The notes under the pieces: model-generated | Told to the model about the DNA's origin: nothing | The model's input: only the letters and a program-made list of their open reading frames with translations | Database searches by the model: none | In this document: piece by piece, positions 47,687 to 56,443 of the stretch | Position numbering within the stretch: position 1 is the first letter of the stretch | How the letters are laid out: the number at the start of each line of letters is the position of its first letter | Made by a program: the position numbers and the translations under genes | NCBI GenBank assembly: GCA_963702575.1 | Contig: CAVPCU010000002.1 | Coordinates: 620,001 to 684,000, forward strand | DNA from: VRUE01 sp963702575 | Lineage (GTDB): Bacteria; Actinomycetota; Thermoleophilia; Solirubrobacterales; 70-9 | DNA length: 64,000 nucleotides | Direction of reading: 5' to 3'

Positions 47687-48704
47687 CTAGCCCAGCTCGG
47701 CGATCAGCGCGTCCACCACCCCGGGATCGAACTGCGTGCCGGCGCCGAGGCGCAGCTCGAGGATCGCGGCCTCGCGGTTCATCGCGCGGCGGTAGGGGCG
47801 GTCGGAGGTCATCGCGTGGTAGGCGTCGCAGGTGGCGATGACCATCGCTCCCCGGGGGATCTCCTCGCCGCGCAGGCCGTCGGGGTAGCCGCCGCCGTCG
47901 AAGCGCTCGTGGGCCGAGCGGACCAGGGGAGCGACCGGCGCGAGGAAGGGGATGCGCTCGAGCATGCGGGCGCCGATCGCCGTGTGGGCATCCATCCGCC
48001 CGCGCTCCGCAGCGCTCAGCGGTCCCGGCTTGCGCAGCAGCTCGCCCGGGATGCCGATCTTGCCGACGTCGTGCAGGAGTGCCCCGTAGCGCAGGCGCTC
48101 GAGCTCGGCGCCGGCGAGGCCGAGGCGCTGGGCGACCCGCACCGACAGCTCGGCGACCTCGTTGGCGTGCTCGGCGGTGTAGGGGTCCTGCAGCTCGACC
48201 GCGTCGGCGATCACGCCGAGGGTCGTGAGGAAGGCACCCTCGAGCTCGCCGACGAGCTGGCAGCGGTAGATCGCCGGGCCGACCTGGCCGGCGACGATGT
48301 GGGCGAGCAGAAGATCCTCGTCGGCGAAGGCGCCGCGCGCCGCGCTCGGACTGCTCGAGGTTGAGCACGCCCCAGACCGAGCCGGCGACGCGGATCGGCA
48401 GCGAGAGCTCGGAGCCGGGGTCGGTGCGCGGGTTGCGCTACAGGTAGTCGGAGTCGAGGCGGGTGTCGTTGACCATCGCCGGCTCGCCGCTGCGTGCCAC
48501 CCGCCCGTTGACGCCGATCTCGACCGGCTGCACGAAGGCGAGGAAGTCCTCGACCTCGTCGGCGAGCGGGCCGGCGCCGGCGACGACCCGCAGCGAGCCA
48601 TCGGGGTCGAGCCGCCGGATCGCGGAGGGGATTTCGGTCGTGCTCGGCTCCACAGGGGAAACACATCGGCTGCCGGCCGCAATCGCTTTAGCTCGCGAAA
48701 GCAA
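47687..48704 (-). pseudogene. GAF plus HD-GYP protein with one stop and one frameshift
   Basis: The C-terminal 200 residues form a complete HD-GYP domain: EHANEVAELSVRVAQRLG, LLHDVGKIGIPGELL, HTAIGARMLERIPF, RSAHERFDGGGYPDGL and IATCDAYHAMTSDRPY. Upstream a GAF domain is readable in pieces: LDPDGSLRVVAGAGPLADEV and VNDTRLDSDYL, then a TAG at 48438-48440 (CAG expected), RNPRTDPGSELSLPI and RVAGSVWGVLNLEQ, then a frame change near 48350 to AFADEDLLLAHIVAGQ. The start near 48704 is uncertain. The two breaks may be sequencing errors. The role would be cyclic-di-GMP breakdown under GAF control. Confidence 0.65.
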
Positions 48705-48791
48705 GCGGTTGCGGGCATTTCGTCACGAAGATGGCACAGATGATTTTCAGTGTGCGCACCACTCGTTCACCGAGGCCTTTAGTCTGCAACC

Positions 48792-49094
48792 ATGTACCAG
48801 ATGAGAGAGAGCTGGACCGACGCGAGACTCGACGACTTCGCCGCCCATGTCGACCAACGCTTCGACGCCGTCGACCAACGCTTCGACGCCGTCGACCAAC
48901 GCTTCGATCGGGTCGAAGGCGAAATTCGTGCCCTGCGCGAAGACCACGCCGAGATGCAACGGGAGATGAGTCGGCGCTTCGACTCGATGCAGAAGCAGAT
49001 GAAAGACGGCTTCGAAGCCATGCATCGCCTGATGCTCCAGTCCAGCGTCGCTGTCATCGTCGCCCTGATCGCGCTGATCGCGACCCGGGTCTAG
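48792..49094 (+). CDS. Small heptad-repeat membrane protein
   Basis: A 100-residue protein. After a short start come three exact or near-exact VDQRFDA heptads, then a longer coiled coil (VEGEIRALREDHAEMQREMS, RRFDSMQKQMKDGFEAMH) and a C-terminal helix (SSVAVIVALIALIATRV) that can anchor it in the membrane. The heptads are encoded by 21-bp tandem DNA repeats at about 48850-48912. It resembles small actinobacterial coiled-coil tail-anchored proteins without assigned function. It stands 38 bp before the aspartate kinase gene but is not an obvious part of that pathway. Confidence 0.72.
   Translation: MYQMRESWTDARLDDFAAHVDQRFDAVDQRFDAVDQRFDRVEGEIRALREDHAEMQREMSRRFDSMQKQMKDGFEAMHRLMLQSSVAVIVALIALIATRV
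48850..48912. repeat. 21-bp tandem repeat, three copies
   Basis: A unit beginning GTCGACCAACGCTTCGA occurs three times with a 21-bp period; the third copy diverges at its end. It encodes the VDQRFDA heptads, so a change in copy number would add or remove coiled-coil turns in frame. Confidence 0.8.
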
Positions 49095-49132
49095 GGCCGT
49101 TTCGGCCGCCCCGGCTATCCTCGGGCGTCGTC

Positions 49133-50431
<1,299 letters not shown>

Positions 50432-50451
50432 GCGGCCGGCATAATCGAGCG

Positions 50452-51474
50452 ATGGCGGGCGACGGATACAGGGTCGGGGTGGTTGGCGCGACCGGGCTGG
50501 TCGGGACGACGATCCTCGACCTGCTCTCCCAGCGCGGGTTCCCGGCCGCCGAGGTCGTGCCGTTCGCCTCCGAGCGCTCGGCCGGCAGGGCGATCGAGTG
50601 GGGGGAAGAGGAGCTGGAGATCCGCCCGCTGAGCGGGGAGACGATCCAGGGCCTCGACCTCGTGCTCTCCTCGGCCGGGGGAGCGGTCAGCGCCGAGTGG
50701 ACGCCGAAGCTGGTCGAGGCCGGCGCGGTGGTGGTCGACAACACCAGCCACTGGCGCATGCACGACGACGTGCCGCTGGTCGTCGCCGAGGTCAACCCCG
50801 ACGCGCTCGCCGGCCACAGCGGCATCGTCGCCAACCCGAACTGCTCGACCATGCAGATGGTCGTCGCGCTGAAGCCGCTCTACGACGAGGCCGGGATCGA
50901 GCGGCTGGTGGTCTCCACCTACCAGGCGGTCTCCGGCACCGGCAAGGCGGCGATCGACGAGCTGCTCGCGCAGTCGCGCGCGGTGCTGGACGGCGGCGGC
51001 GCCGAGGCGTCGGTCTACCCGCACCGGATCGCCTTCAACGCGCTGCCCCAGGCGGGCGGCTTCGCCGCGGGCGACGACCACACCGACGAGGAGCGCAAGC
51101 TGATCAACGAGACCCGCAAGATCCTCGGCGACGAGCAGATCCGGGTGAGCGCGACCTGCGTGCGGGTGCCGGTGGTGACCGGCCACTCGGAGGCGGTCAA
51201 CGTCGAGACGCGCGAGCCGCTCTCGCCCGAGCGCGCCCGCGAGCTGCTCGCCGCGGCGCCGGGCGTGACCGTGCTCGACGACCCGGGGGCGGCCCGCTAC
51301 CCGATGGCGATCGAGGCGGCGGGCAGCGACGAGGTCTTCGTCGGCCGCATCCGCCGCGACCCCGGCAACGAGCGCGCCCTCGACCTCTGGATCGTCTCCG
51401 ACAACCTGCGCAAGGGCGCGGCGACCAACACGGTCCAAATCGCCGAGCTGCTGGTCGAGCGCGGCCTGCTCTGA
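50452..51474 (+). CDS. asd: Aspartate-semialdehyde dehydrogenase
   Basis: A 340-residue NADPH enzyme that reduces aspartyl phosphate to aspartate semialdehyde. The nucleotide fold is VGVVGATGLVGTTILDLLSQ. The catalytic Cys is in IVANPNCSTMQMVVALKPL (about residue 130), and the active His is in RVPVVTGHSEAVNVET. It follows lysC by 20 bp and precedes the antiporter with no gap, so three genes form an operon. Of the diaminopimelate/threonine branch only these two steps are in the window. Confidence 0.96.
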   Translation: MAGDGYRVGVVGATGLVGTTILDLLSQRGFPAAEVVPFASERSAGRAIEWGEEELEIRPLSGETIQGLDLVLSSAGGAVSAEWTPKLVEAGAVVVDNTSHWRMHDDVPLVVAEVNPDALAGHSGIVANPNCSTMQMVVALKPLYDEAGIERLVVSTYQAVSGTGKAAIDELLAQSRAVLDGGGAEASVYPHRIAFNALPQAGGFAAGDDHTDEERKLINETRKILGDEQIRVSATCVRVPVVTGHSEAVNVETREPLSPERARELLAAAPGVTVLDDPGAARYPMAIEAAGSDEVFVGRIRRDPGNERALDLWIVSDNLRKGAATNTVQIAELLVERGLL

Positions 51475-52698
51475 ATGGACATCGGCTTCGGCGAGGCGGT
51501 GCTGCTCTTCGGCGGGCTGCTGGCGGTCGTCGCGGCGCTCTCCGGGCTGATTCGCGGAACCGTGCTCTCGGCCTCGGTGCTCTCGGTGGCAGTGGGCATC
51601 GGGCTCGCCGCGACGGGCGTGGTCAGCGTCGACGCGACCAGCCAGTCGATCGTCGACCTGATCGAGCTGGCGCTGATCCTCACCCTGTTCGGCGACGGGA
51701 TGTTCGTCGAGCGTGAGCTTCTGCTGCGCCACTGGAGCCCGGTGGCGCGGGCGCTGGTGATCGCGATGCCGATCACGATGGCGCTGCTGGCACTGGCGGC
51801 GAAGGCGCTCTTCCCCAGTCTCGACTGGGCCGAGGCGTTCCTGCTCGGCGCCGTGCTCGCGCCGACCGACCCGGTGGTCACCTCGGCGGTGGTCACCTCC
51901 CGCCTCGTGCCCAGCTCGGTGCGCCACACGCTCAACCTCGAGTCCGGCCTCAACGACGGCCTGGCGCTGCCCTTCGTGCTCTTCTTCCTCGTCCTCGCGA
52001 CGCCCGGCGGCAGCGCCGGGGGCGAAGCCGCGAAGCTGCTCGGCGAAGCGCTTGCCGGTGCCGCGATCGGGGTCGCCCTCGGCGCCCTCGGCGGTCGCCT
52101 CCATCACCACCTTCCCGGCGGCGGCATGACGCCGCGCTACGAGGGGATCTACTCGGTCGGGTTCGCCCTCGTCGCCTTCGGCCTCGCCGACGTGACGATC
52201 GGCAACGGCTTCATCGCCGCCTTCGTCTGCGGCATCGCGATGGCCGCGACCGAGCGCGAGGTGCCGCAGGGCTTCGTCGAGTTCGCCGAGAACGCCAGCG
52301 CGATCCTCCAGGTGCTGACCTTCTTCGTCTTCGGCGCGCTGATCGTCGCCACCGGCTTCGACCGCAGCGTCCCGCCGCTGGTCGCCTTCGTCGTCTTCGC
52401 CCTGCTGGTCGCGCGGCCGCTGGCGGTGCAGCTCTCCTTCGTCCGCACCGGCATCGGTCGCCCGCAGAAGGCCTTCATGGCCTGGTTCGGCCCCAAGGGC
52501 GTGGCCTCGATGCTGTTCGCCCTCTTCGTGCTCAAATCGAACCTGGCCGAAGGCGAGCTGATCTTCGACGTCGCCGCAATCGTCATCCTCGCCTCGATCG
52601 TCGCCCACGGCCTCACCGACACGATCGGCGCCCGCTGGATGGCGCGCCGGGTGGGCCTCGGTGAGCCTGCTCAGACTCGCGACAGCTCTAGCCGCTGA
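51475..52698 (+). CDS. Cation:proton antiporter, CPA1 (NhaP) family
   Basis: A 407-residue membrane protein with about 12 helices. Recognisable NhaP-type parts are LIELALILTLFGDGMFVE, AFLLGAVLAPTDPVVTSAVV (the ion-binding TDP unwound helix), LNLESGLNDGLALPFVLFFLVLA (catalytic ND-type motif) and MAWFGPKGVASMLFALFV. It exchanges Na+ or K+ for protons. The ATG directly follows the asd stop. The end overlaps the convergent hipA gene by 28 bp, which suggests that the two transcripts meet. Confidence 0.9.
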   Translation: MDIGFGEAVLLFGGLLAVVAALSGLIRGTVLSASVLSVAVGIGLAATGVVSVDATSQSIVDLIELALILTLFGDGMFVERELLLRHWSPVARALVIAMPITMALLALAAKALFPSLDWAEAFLLGAVLAPTDPVVTSAVVTSRLVPSSVRHTLNLESGLNDGLALPFVLFFLVLATPGGSAGGEAAKLLGEALAGAAIGVALGALGGRLHHHLPGGGMTPRYEGIYSVGFALVAFGLADVTIGNGFIAAFVCGIAMAATEREVPQGFVEFAENASAILQVLTFFVFGALIVATGFDRSVPPLVAFVVFALLVARPLAVQLSFVRTGIGRPQKAFMAWFGPKGVASMLFALFVLKSNLAEGELIFDVAAIVILASIVAHGLTDTIGARWMARRVGLGEPAQTRDSSSR

Positions 52699-53981
52699 GC
52701 CCGCTCTATCTGCGCAATGCGCTCGTCCTCTATCCCGGCCTCCGCCGCGAGCTCGGGCCAGGCGCGCACCGCCTCGGTCACCTCGGCCAGGATCCGCTCG
52801 GCCCCTCCGCGCTTCAGCCCCGCGGCCTCGCCGGCGCGGCGGAAGTCCTCGACCGTGAGCTCGTCGCGCTTGCCGGCGATCGACATCTGGTGCTGCGCGG
52901 TCCAGCGGCCGGCGGGGTTGTAGGAGTAGACGACGTCGAAGGCGGGGGAGAGCGACCAGCGGCCCCCGCGGTCCATCAGGAAGGCGATGTTCTTCACGTG
53001 GTCGTCCTGGTTGCGGGCGACGGCGTTGAAGGCCATGCGGCGGAACTGCTGCTCGACCGCGCCGCGCCCCAGGCCGAGCCGCCGGATCACCTGGAACGCC
53101 TGCTCGTAGGAGCTGCCGCCTGGCAGGCGGTAGTCGAGGTGGGTGAGCGCCGCGAGCGACTGCATGTGGAGCTTGTCACCGTCGGCCGTGCGGTCGAAGC
53201 GGCGGGTCATGAAGTGCCGGCGCCCGCCCTCCTCCAGCAGCCGGCACTCGCTGATCTCAATCCCCGCCAGCCTTGCCAGCTTCGAGTAGACCCACTCGAT
53301 CGCGCCGTAGCCGCGCGCGGCGCCAAGATCCCGCGTCTGGTCCTCGACCCCGTCGAACTTGAGGATCCAGTGCTCGAATCCGGGCTCCGCCTTGAGCTGG
53401 CCGGAGCGCACCTCGCCGGTCTCGGGATTGAGCGCGATCAGCGCCTTGGGACGGGCGCCGCCGGCCGACGTGCCAACCCGCAGGATCTCGCGCAGTGCCG
53501 CCTTCTTCGCCGAGCCGCGCAGGGTGGCCGCCAGGTCCGCGCGTTCGGCCAGCACTTCGGCCGCCAGCTCGACCAGCGCCTCGACGTCGACCGGGTGGCT
53601 GCGCGCCTGGCGCGGCCCCTTCGCCGGCTTGAACTCAAGCGCCCCCATGCCACGCCGGCCGATGTAGCAGAGGCGCTCGACCGCGTCGAAGCTGCCGGGG
53701 TCGCGCCGCTGCGTTGCCAGCCAGGCGTCGATCAGGGCGTGGCCGTAGCGGTCGGGCAGCGAGTCGGCGAGCAGGCCGGGGAGGCCGTTGAAGCTCTCCT
53801 CGGAGAGGGCGGGGAAGCGGTACGAGTGCGCCGCCGCGACCGGCATCTCGATCGGGGAGAGCTCGATCCCGCTAGCGGCGAAGGCGGAGTCGTACTCGAA
53901 GCTCGCCACCGCGCCCCCGTCGGCGAGGGAGACCGCCCCGATCCTGCTCCCCCAGAGGCTGACCTCGGCAACGGAGCTCAA
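52671..53981 (-). CDS. hipA: HipA-family serine/threonine kinase toxin
   Basis: A 436-residue HipA protein. The N-terminal domain has YDSAFAASGIELSPIEMP and LPGLLADSLPDRYGHALIDAWL; the kinase part has the P-loop GTSAGGARPKALIA, EHWILKFDG, HFMTRRFDR, the catalytic loop FNAVARNQDDHVKNIAFLMDRGG and metal Asp in LSPAFDVVYSY. The catalytic residues are all present. HipA phosphorylates glutamyl-tRNA synthetase in E. coli and causes persistence; targets differ among relatives. The start overlaps the hipB stop by 4 bp. It converges on the antiporter gene. Confidence 0.92.
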   Translation of the reverse strand: MSSVAEVSLWGSRIGAVSLADGGAVASFEYDSAFAASGIELSPIEMPVAAAHSYRFPALSEESFNGLPGLLADSLPDRYGHALIDAWLATQRRDPGSFDAVERLCYIGRRGMGALEFKPAKGPRQARSHPVDVEALVELAAEVLAERADLAATLRGSAKKAALREILRVGTSAGGARPKALIALNPETGEVRSGQLKAEPGFEHWILKFDGVEDQTRDLGAARGYGAIEWVYSKLARLAGIEISECRLLEEGGRRHFMTRRFDRTADGDKLHMQSLAALTHLDYRLPGGSSYEQAFQVIRRLGLGRGAVEQQFRRMAFNAVARNQDDHVKNIAFLMDRGGRWSLSPAFDVVYSYNPAGRWTAQHQMSIAGKRDELTVEDFRRAGEAAGLKRGGAERILAEVTEAVRAWPELAAEAGIEDERIAQIERAQRLELSRV

Positions 53982-54349
53982 CGATCGCCCCCGCTCTCTT
54001 CATCGCCCCAGCGCCAGCGCGGCGCCTCCTCGTTCCCCTCATCCGGCGTTCGCGGCGATCCGGCGCGCCGCCGCCGCCCCTGGCGCCTCAGCTCGTCGAT
54101 CGGGCTCGGCGCCGCAGCCGGGAGGAGGCCGTCGAGCCCGTCCAGGAGGTCGAGAACCCTGAGCACGCGGATCAGGTTGACCAGCGACGCCGGCTGCCCG
54201 GTCTCGATCCGCTGCAGGGTCACCCGGCCGACACCCGCCTCCTCGGCCAGGCGCTCCTGGCTCAGATTGCGCGCCAACCGCGCCTCGCGCAGGCGCGCCC
54301 CGAGCTCCTCGAGCACCGCGCTGTCGCCGAGATCACTTGAAATATGCAT
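53978..54349 (-). CDS. hipB: HipB-like XRE antitoxin
   Basis: A 123-residue regulator with an XRE helix-turn-helix: LGARLREARLARNLSQERLAEEAGVGRVTLQRIETGQPASLVNLIRVLRVLDLLD. The C-terminal 45 residues are charged and probably disordered until bound to HipA. It neutralises HipA and represses the operon. Two palindromes with TGCATCA half-sites flank a TATAAT box just upstream, a typical hipBA control region. The long tail is unlike E. coli HipB, which is shorter. Confidence 0.9.
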   Translation of the reverse strand: MHISSDLGDSAVLEELGARLREARLARNLSQERLAEEAGVGRVTLQRIETGQPASLVNLIRVLRVLDLLDGLDGLLPAAAPSPIDELRRQGRRRRAGSPRTPDEGNEEAPRWRWGDEESGGDR

Positions 54350-54351
54350 TT

Positions 54352-54369
54352 TGCATCACCGGTGAAGCA
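54352..54369. promoter_or_regulatory. hipBA operator 1
   Basis: TGCATCACCGGTGAAGCA is an inverted repeat with one mismatch per arm, 3 bp before the hipB start region. It carries the same TGCATCA half-site as operator 2, 41 bp away centre to centre (about four helical turns). Confidence 0.75.
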
Positions 54370-54374
54370 TTATA
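54369..54374 (-). promoter_or_regulatory. hipBA -10 element
   Basis: TATAAT on the minus strand lies between the two operators. A clear -35 box is not visible; the -35 zone would fall at the edge of operator 2. Confidence 0.6.
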
Positions 54375-54393
54375 GCCGAAAATCGACCAAAAT

Positions 54394-54409
54394 GCATCAT
54401 TTATGATGC
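54394..54409. promoter_or_regulatory. hipBA operator 2
   Basis: GCATCAT-TT-ATGATGC is a perfect inverted repeat in an A/T-rich island. With operator 1 it brackets the promoter, so bound HipB would block RNA polymerase. Confidence 0.8.
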
Positions 54410-54427
54410 GAAATGAGAAAGTCTGAT

Positions 54428-55327
54428 TCAGGCGGTGGCGCCAGCGGCGAGGCGCTCCTCGACCCACTTGGTCGAGGCGATGTGCTTGCCCATCCCGAGC
54501 TGCTTCGGCTCGCCGCCGAGGGCGAGGCCGACGAGCTGGGGCAGGTGCAGCACGGCGAGGCCGAGGTCGCGGTCGACGATCTTGGCCGCCTCGGGCTGCT
54601 GCATGTCGAGGTTGAGGTGACAGAGGGGGCAGGGCGTCACCAGGCAGTCGGCGCCGGCGTCGAGCGCGTCGCCGACGTGGGTGCCGGCCTGGCGCAGCGA
54701 GGTCTCTTTGTTCATCGTGATCACCGGGAAGCCGCAGCACTTGCGTGCCCCGTCGTACTCGACCACCTCGCCGCCGAGCGCCTCGATCGTCTTCTCCAGG
54801 TAGAGGTCGCGTTCGGGGTGCTCCGCGTAGCCGAGCCGCTCCTTCGGCCGCACCACGTAGCACCCGTAGAAGGGGCCGACGCGCAGGCCGGAGAGCGGCC
54901 GCACTACCTTTTCGGAGAGCTTGTCCAGGCCGTAGTCCTCGACCAGCAGCCAGAGGAAGTTCTTGTTGGTGAAGCCGTCCTTGCCCTTGACGTACTCGAG
55001 GCCCTGGCCGGCGAGCGCCTCGTTGACGTGGGCGCGGTAGGCGGAGTCGGCGTCGAGCCGCTGCTGGCACTCCGACTGCGCCCCCTGGCAGGTCGAGCAG
55101 ATGTTCATCATCGCCAGCCCGGTCTGCTGGGCGAGGGCGAAGGTGCGGGCGTTGAGCGTGTCGGCCAGCTCCTGGTTGTGCTCGGCGATCACGCCGGCGC
55201 CGCAGCAGTTGGCGCGGTCGAGTTCGACCAGCTCGATGCCGAGCTTCTCGGCGGTGAAGGCCATCGAGCCGTGCAGCTCGCTGGTGAAGCCGCGCGAGAC
55301 GCAGCCGGGCCAGTAGGCGAGCTTCAT
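54428..55327 (-). CDS. sdhE: CCG-domain subunit SdhE/HdrB-like of succinate:quinone oxidoreductase
   Basis: A 299-residue protein of the heterodisulfide reductase subunit B family. Two cysteine-rich CCG domains are visible: LAYWPGCVSRG...RANCCGAGVIAEHN...CSTCQGA, and FYGCYVVRP...ARKCCGFPVITMN...TPCPLCHLNLD. In type E succinate dehydrogenases this subunit replaces the heme-binding anchors and probably carries iron-sulfur clusters to the quinone. ATG 55327 overlaps the sdhB stop by 4 bp, so it is the third gene of the sdhA-sdhB operon. The name follows the archaeal/epsilonproteobacterial SdhE, not the flavin assembly factor of the same symbol. Confidence 0.88.
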   Translation of the reverse strand: MKLAYWPGCVSRGFTSELHGSMAFTAEKLGIELVELDRANCCGAGVIAEHNQELADTLNARTFALAQQTGLAMMNICSTCQGAQSECQQRLDADSAYRAHVNEALAGQGLEYVKGKDGFTNKNFLWLLVEDYGLDKLSEKVVRPLSGLRVGPFYGCYVVRPKERLGYAEHPERDLYLEKTIEALGGEVVEYDGARKCCGFPVITMNKETSLRQAGTHVGDALDAGADCLVTPCPLCHLNLDMQQPEAAKIVDRDLGLAVLHLPQLVGLALGGEPKQLGMGKHIASTKWVEERLAAGATA

Positions 55328-56439
55328 GCGGTCTCCTCCATCTTGGTCTCGTCGGGCTCCGGTTCGACGTCCTCCTCGCCCGTGATGTAGATGTTGAATT
55401 CCTCGCGGTGCTCCTCGGCGTGGCGATAGATCGCTTGAACCTCGTCCTGCGCGCCGCCGGGGAGCTTCGGGTGGACGCCCGGGATCAGCTTGGACAGTGA
55501 GCGGGCCTTGCCGCTCTTGATCGCCCGCAGCACGGTGGGCAGCGACTTTCCCAGGCCTTCGATCGCGCCCTTGGTCGGTTTCAGCTTGCCCTTGACCCCC
55601 GGCGCGTAGGACTCCTGCTGGAGCAGCGCCTCGTCGAGGGTTCCCTTCTGCTCGATGATCTTGACGAAGGCGACCTCGTGATTGTGGCCGTTGTGCGGAT
55701 CCTCGATCCCCTCTTCGCCGGCCTTGCGTCGGAGGCGCATGATCTGGTCCATCGGCGCGACCCCCTTCGGGCAGGCGTCGACGCAGCTGAAGCAGTGGGT
55801 GCAATCGTAGATCCCGTGTGGGTCGTGGGCGAGGTCGTGGAGGCGCTCCTTGCCCTCGGCGTCGCGCGGGTCGCCGACGAAGCGGTAGGCCTTGGCCAAT
55901 GCCGCCGGGCCGACGAACTCGGGGTCGGCCTCCATCGAGAGGCAGGAGGAGACGCAGGCGCCGCACTGGATGCAGGCCATCGACTGGGTGATGTCGATCA
56001 TCGACTCCGGCTCGACCACGTACTCGCGCTCGGGCGGCTCGCCGTGCGGCAGGAGCCAGGGGGTGACGCGGCGGATCTTCGTCCAGTGGGTCGACTCCAT
56101 GTCGGTGATCAGGTCCTTGATCACCGGCATGTTCCCCATCGGTTCGACGACGATCGGCTCCGAGCCGCCGTTGCGGCGATTCGCCGCCTCGAAAGCCTCG
56201 CCGATCTGCGTCTTGCAGGCGAGCGTCGATTGGCCGTTGACCTTCATCCCACAGGAGCCGCAGATCGCCGCCCGGCAGGAGCAGCGCACCGAGAGCGAGC
56301 CGTCGTCGCGGTCCTTGGCCTGGAGGATTCCGTCGAGGACCGAGAGCGAGGGGTCGAGGTCGACTTTGAACTCCTCCCAGAAGGCCCCCTCGCCGCTCTC
56401 CGGTAGGTACCTGCGGACTTTCAGCGTGTACTCGGCCAT
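55324..56439 (-). CDS. sdhB: Succinate dehydrogenase/fumarate reductase iron-sulfur subunit
   Basis: A 371-residue protein that passes electrons from the flavin to quinone. The plant-type ferredoxin domain has RCSCRAAICGSCGMKVNGQSTLAC; note the spacing CSC..CGSC of the 2Fe-2S site. The C-terminal domain has CIQCGACVSSC and CTHCFSCVDACPKGV for the 4Fe-4S and 3Fe-4S or second 4Fe-4S cluster. About 130 residues follow the usual end (normal SdhB is 230-260), with an acidic tail, perhaps for docking the CCG subunit. ATG 56439 is 5 bp after the sdhA stop. Confidence 0.93.
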   Translation of the reverse strand: MAEYTLKVRRYLPESGEGAFWEEFKVDLDPSLSVLDGILQAKDRDDGSLSVRCSCRAAICGSCGMKVNGQSTLACKTQIGEAFEAANRRNGGSEPIVVEPMGNMPVIKDLITDMESTHWTKIRRVTPWLLPHGEPPEREYVVEPESMIDITQSMACIQCGACVSSCLSMEADPEFVGPAALAKAYRFVGDPRDAEGKERLHDLAHDPHGIYDCTHCFSCVDACPKGVAPMDQIMRLRRKAGEEGIEDPHNGHNHEVAFVKIIEQKGTLDEALLQQESYAPGVKGKLKPTKGAIEGLGKSLPTVLRAIKSGKARSLSKLIPGVHPKLPGGAQDEVQAIYRHAEEHREEFNIYITGEEDVEPEPDETKMEETA

Positions 56440-56443
56440 CGCC

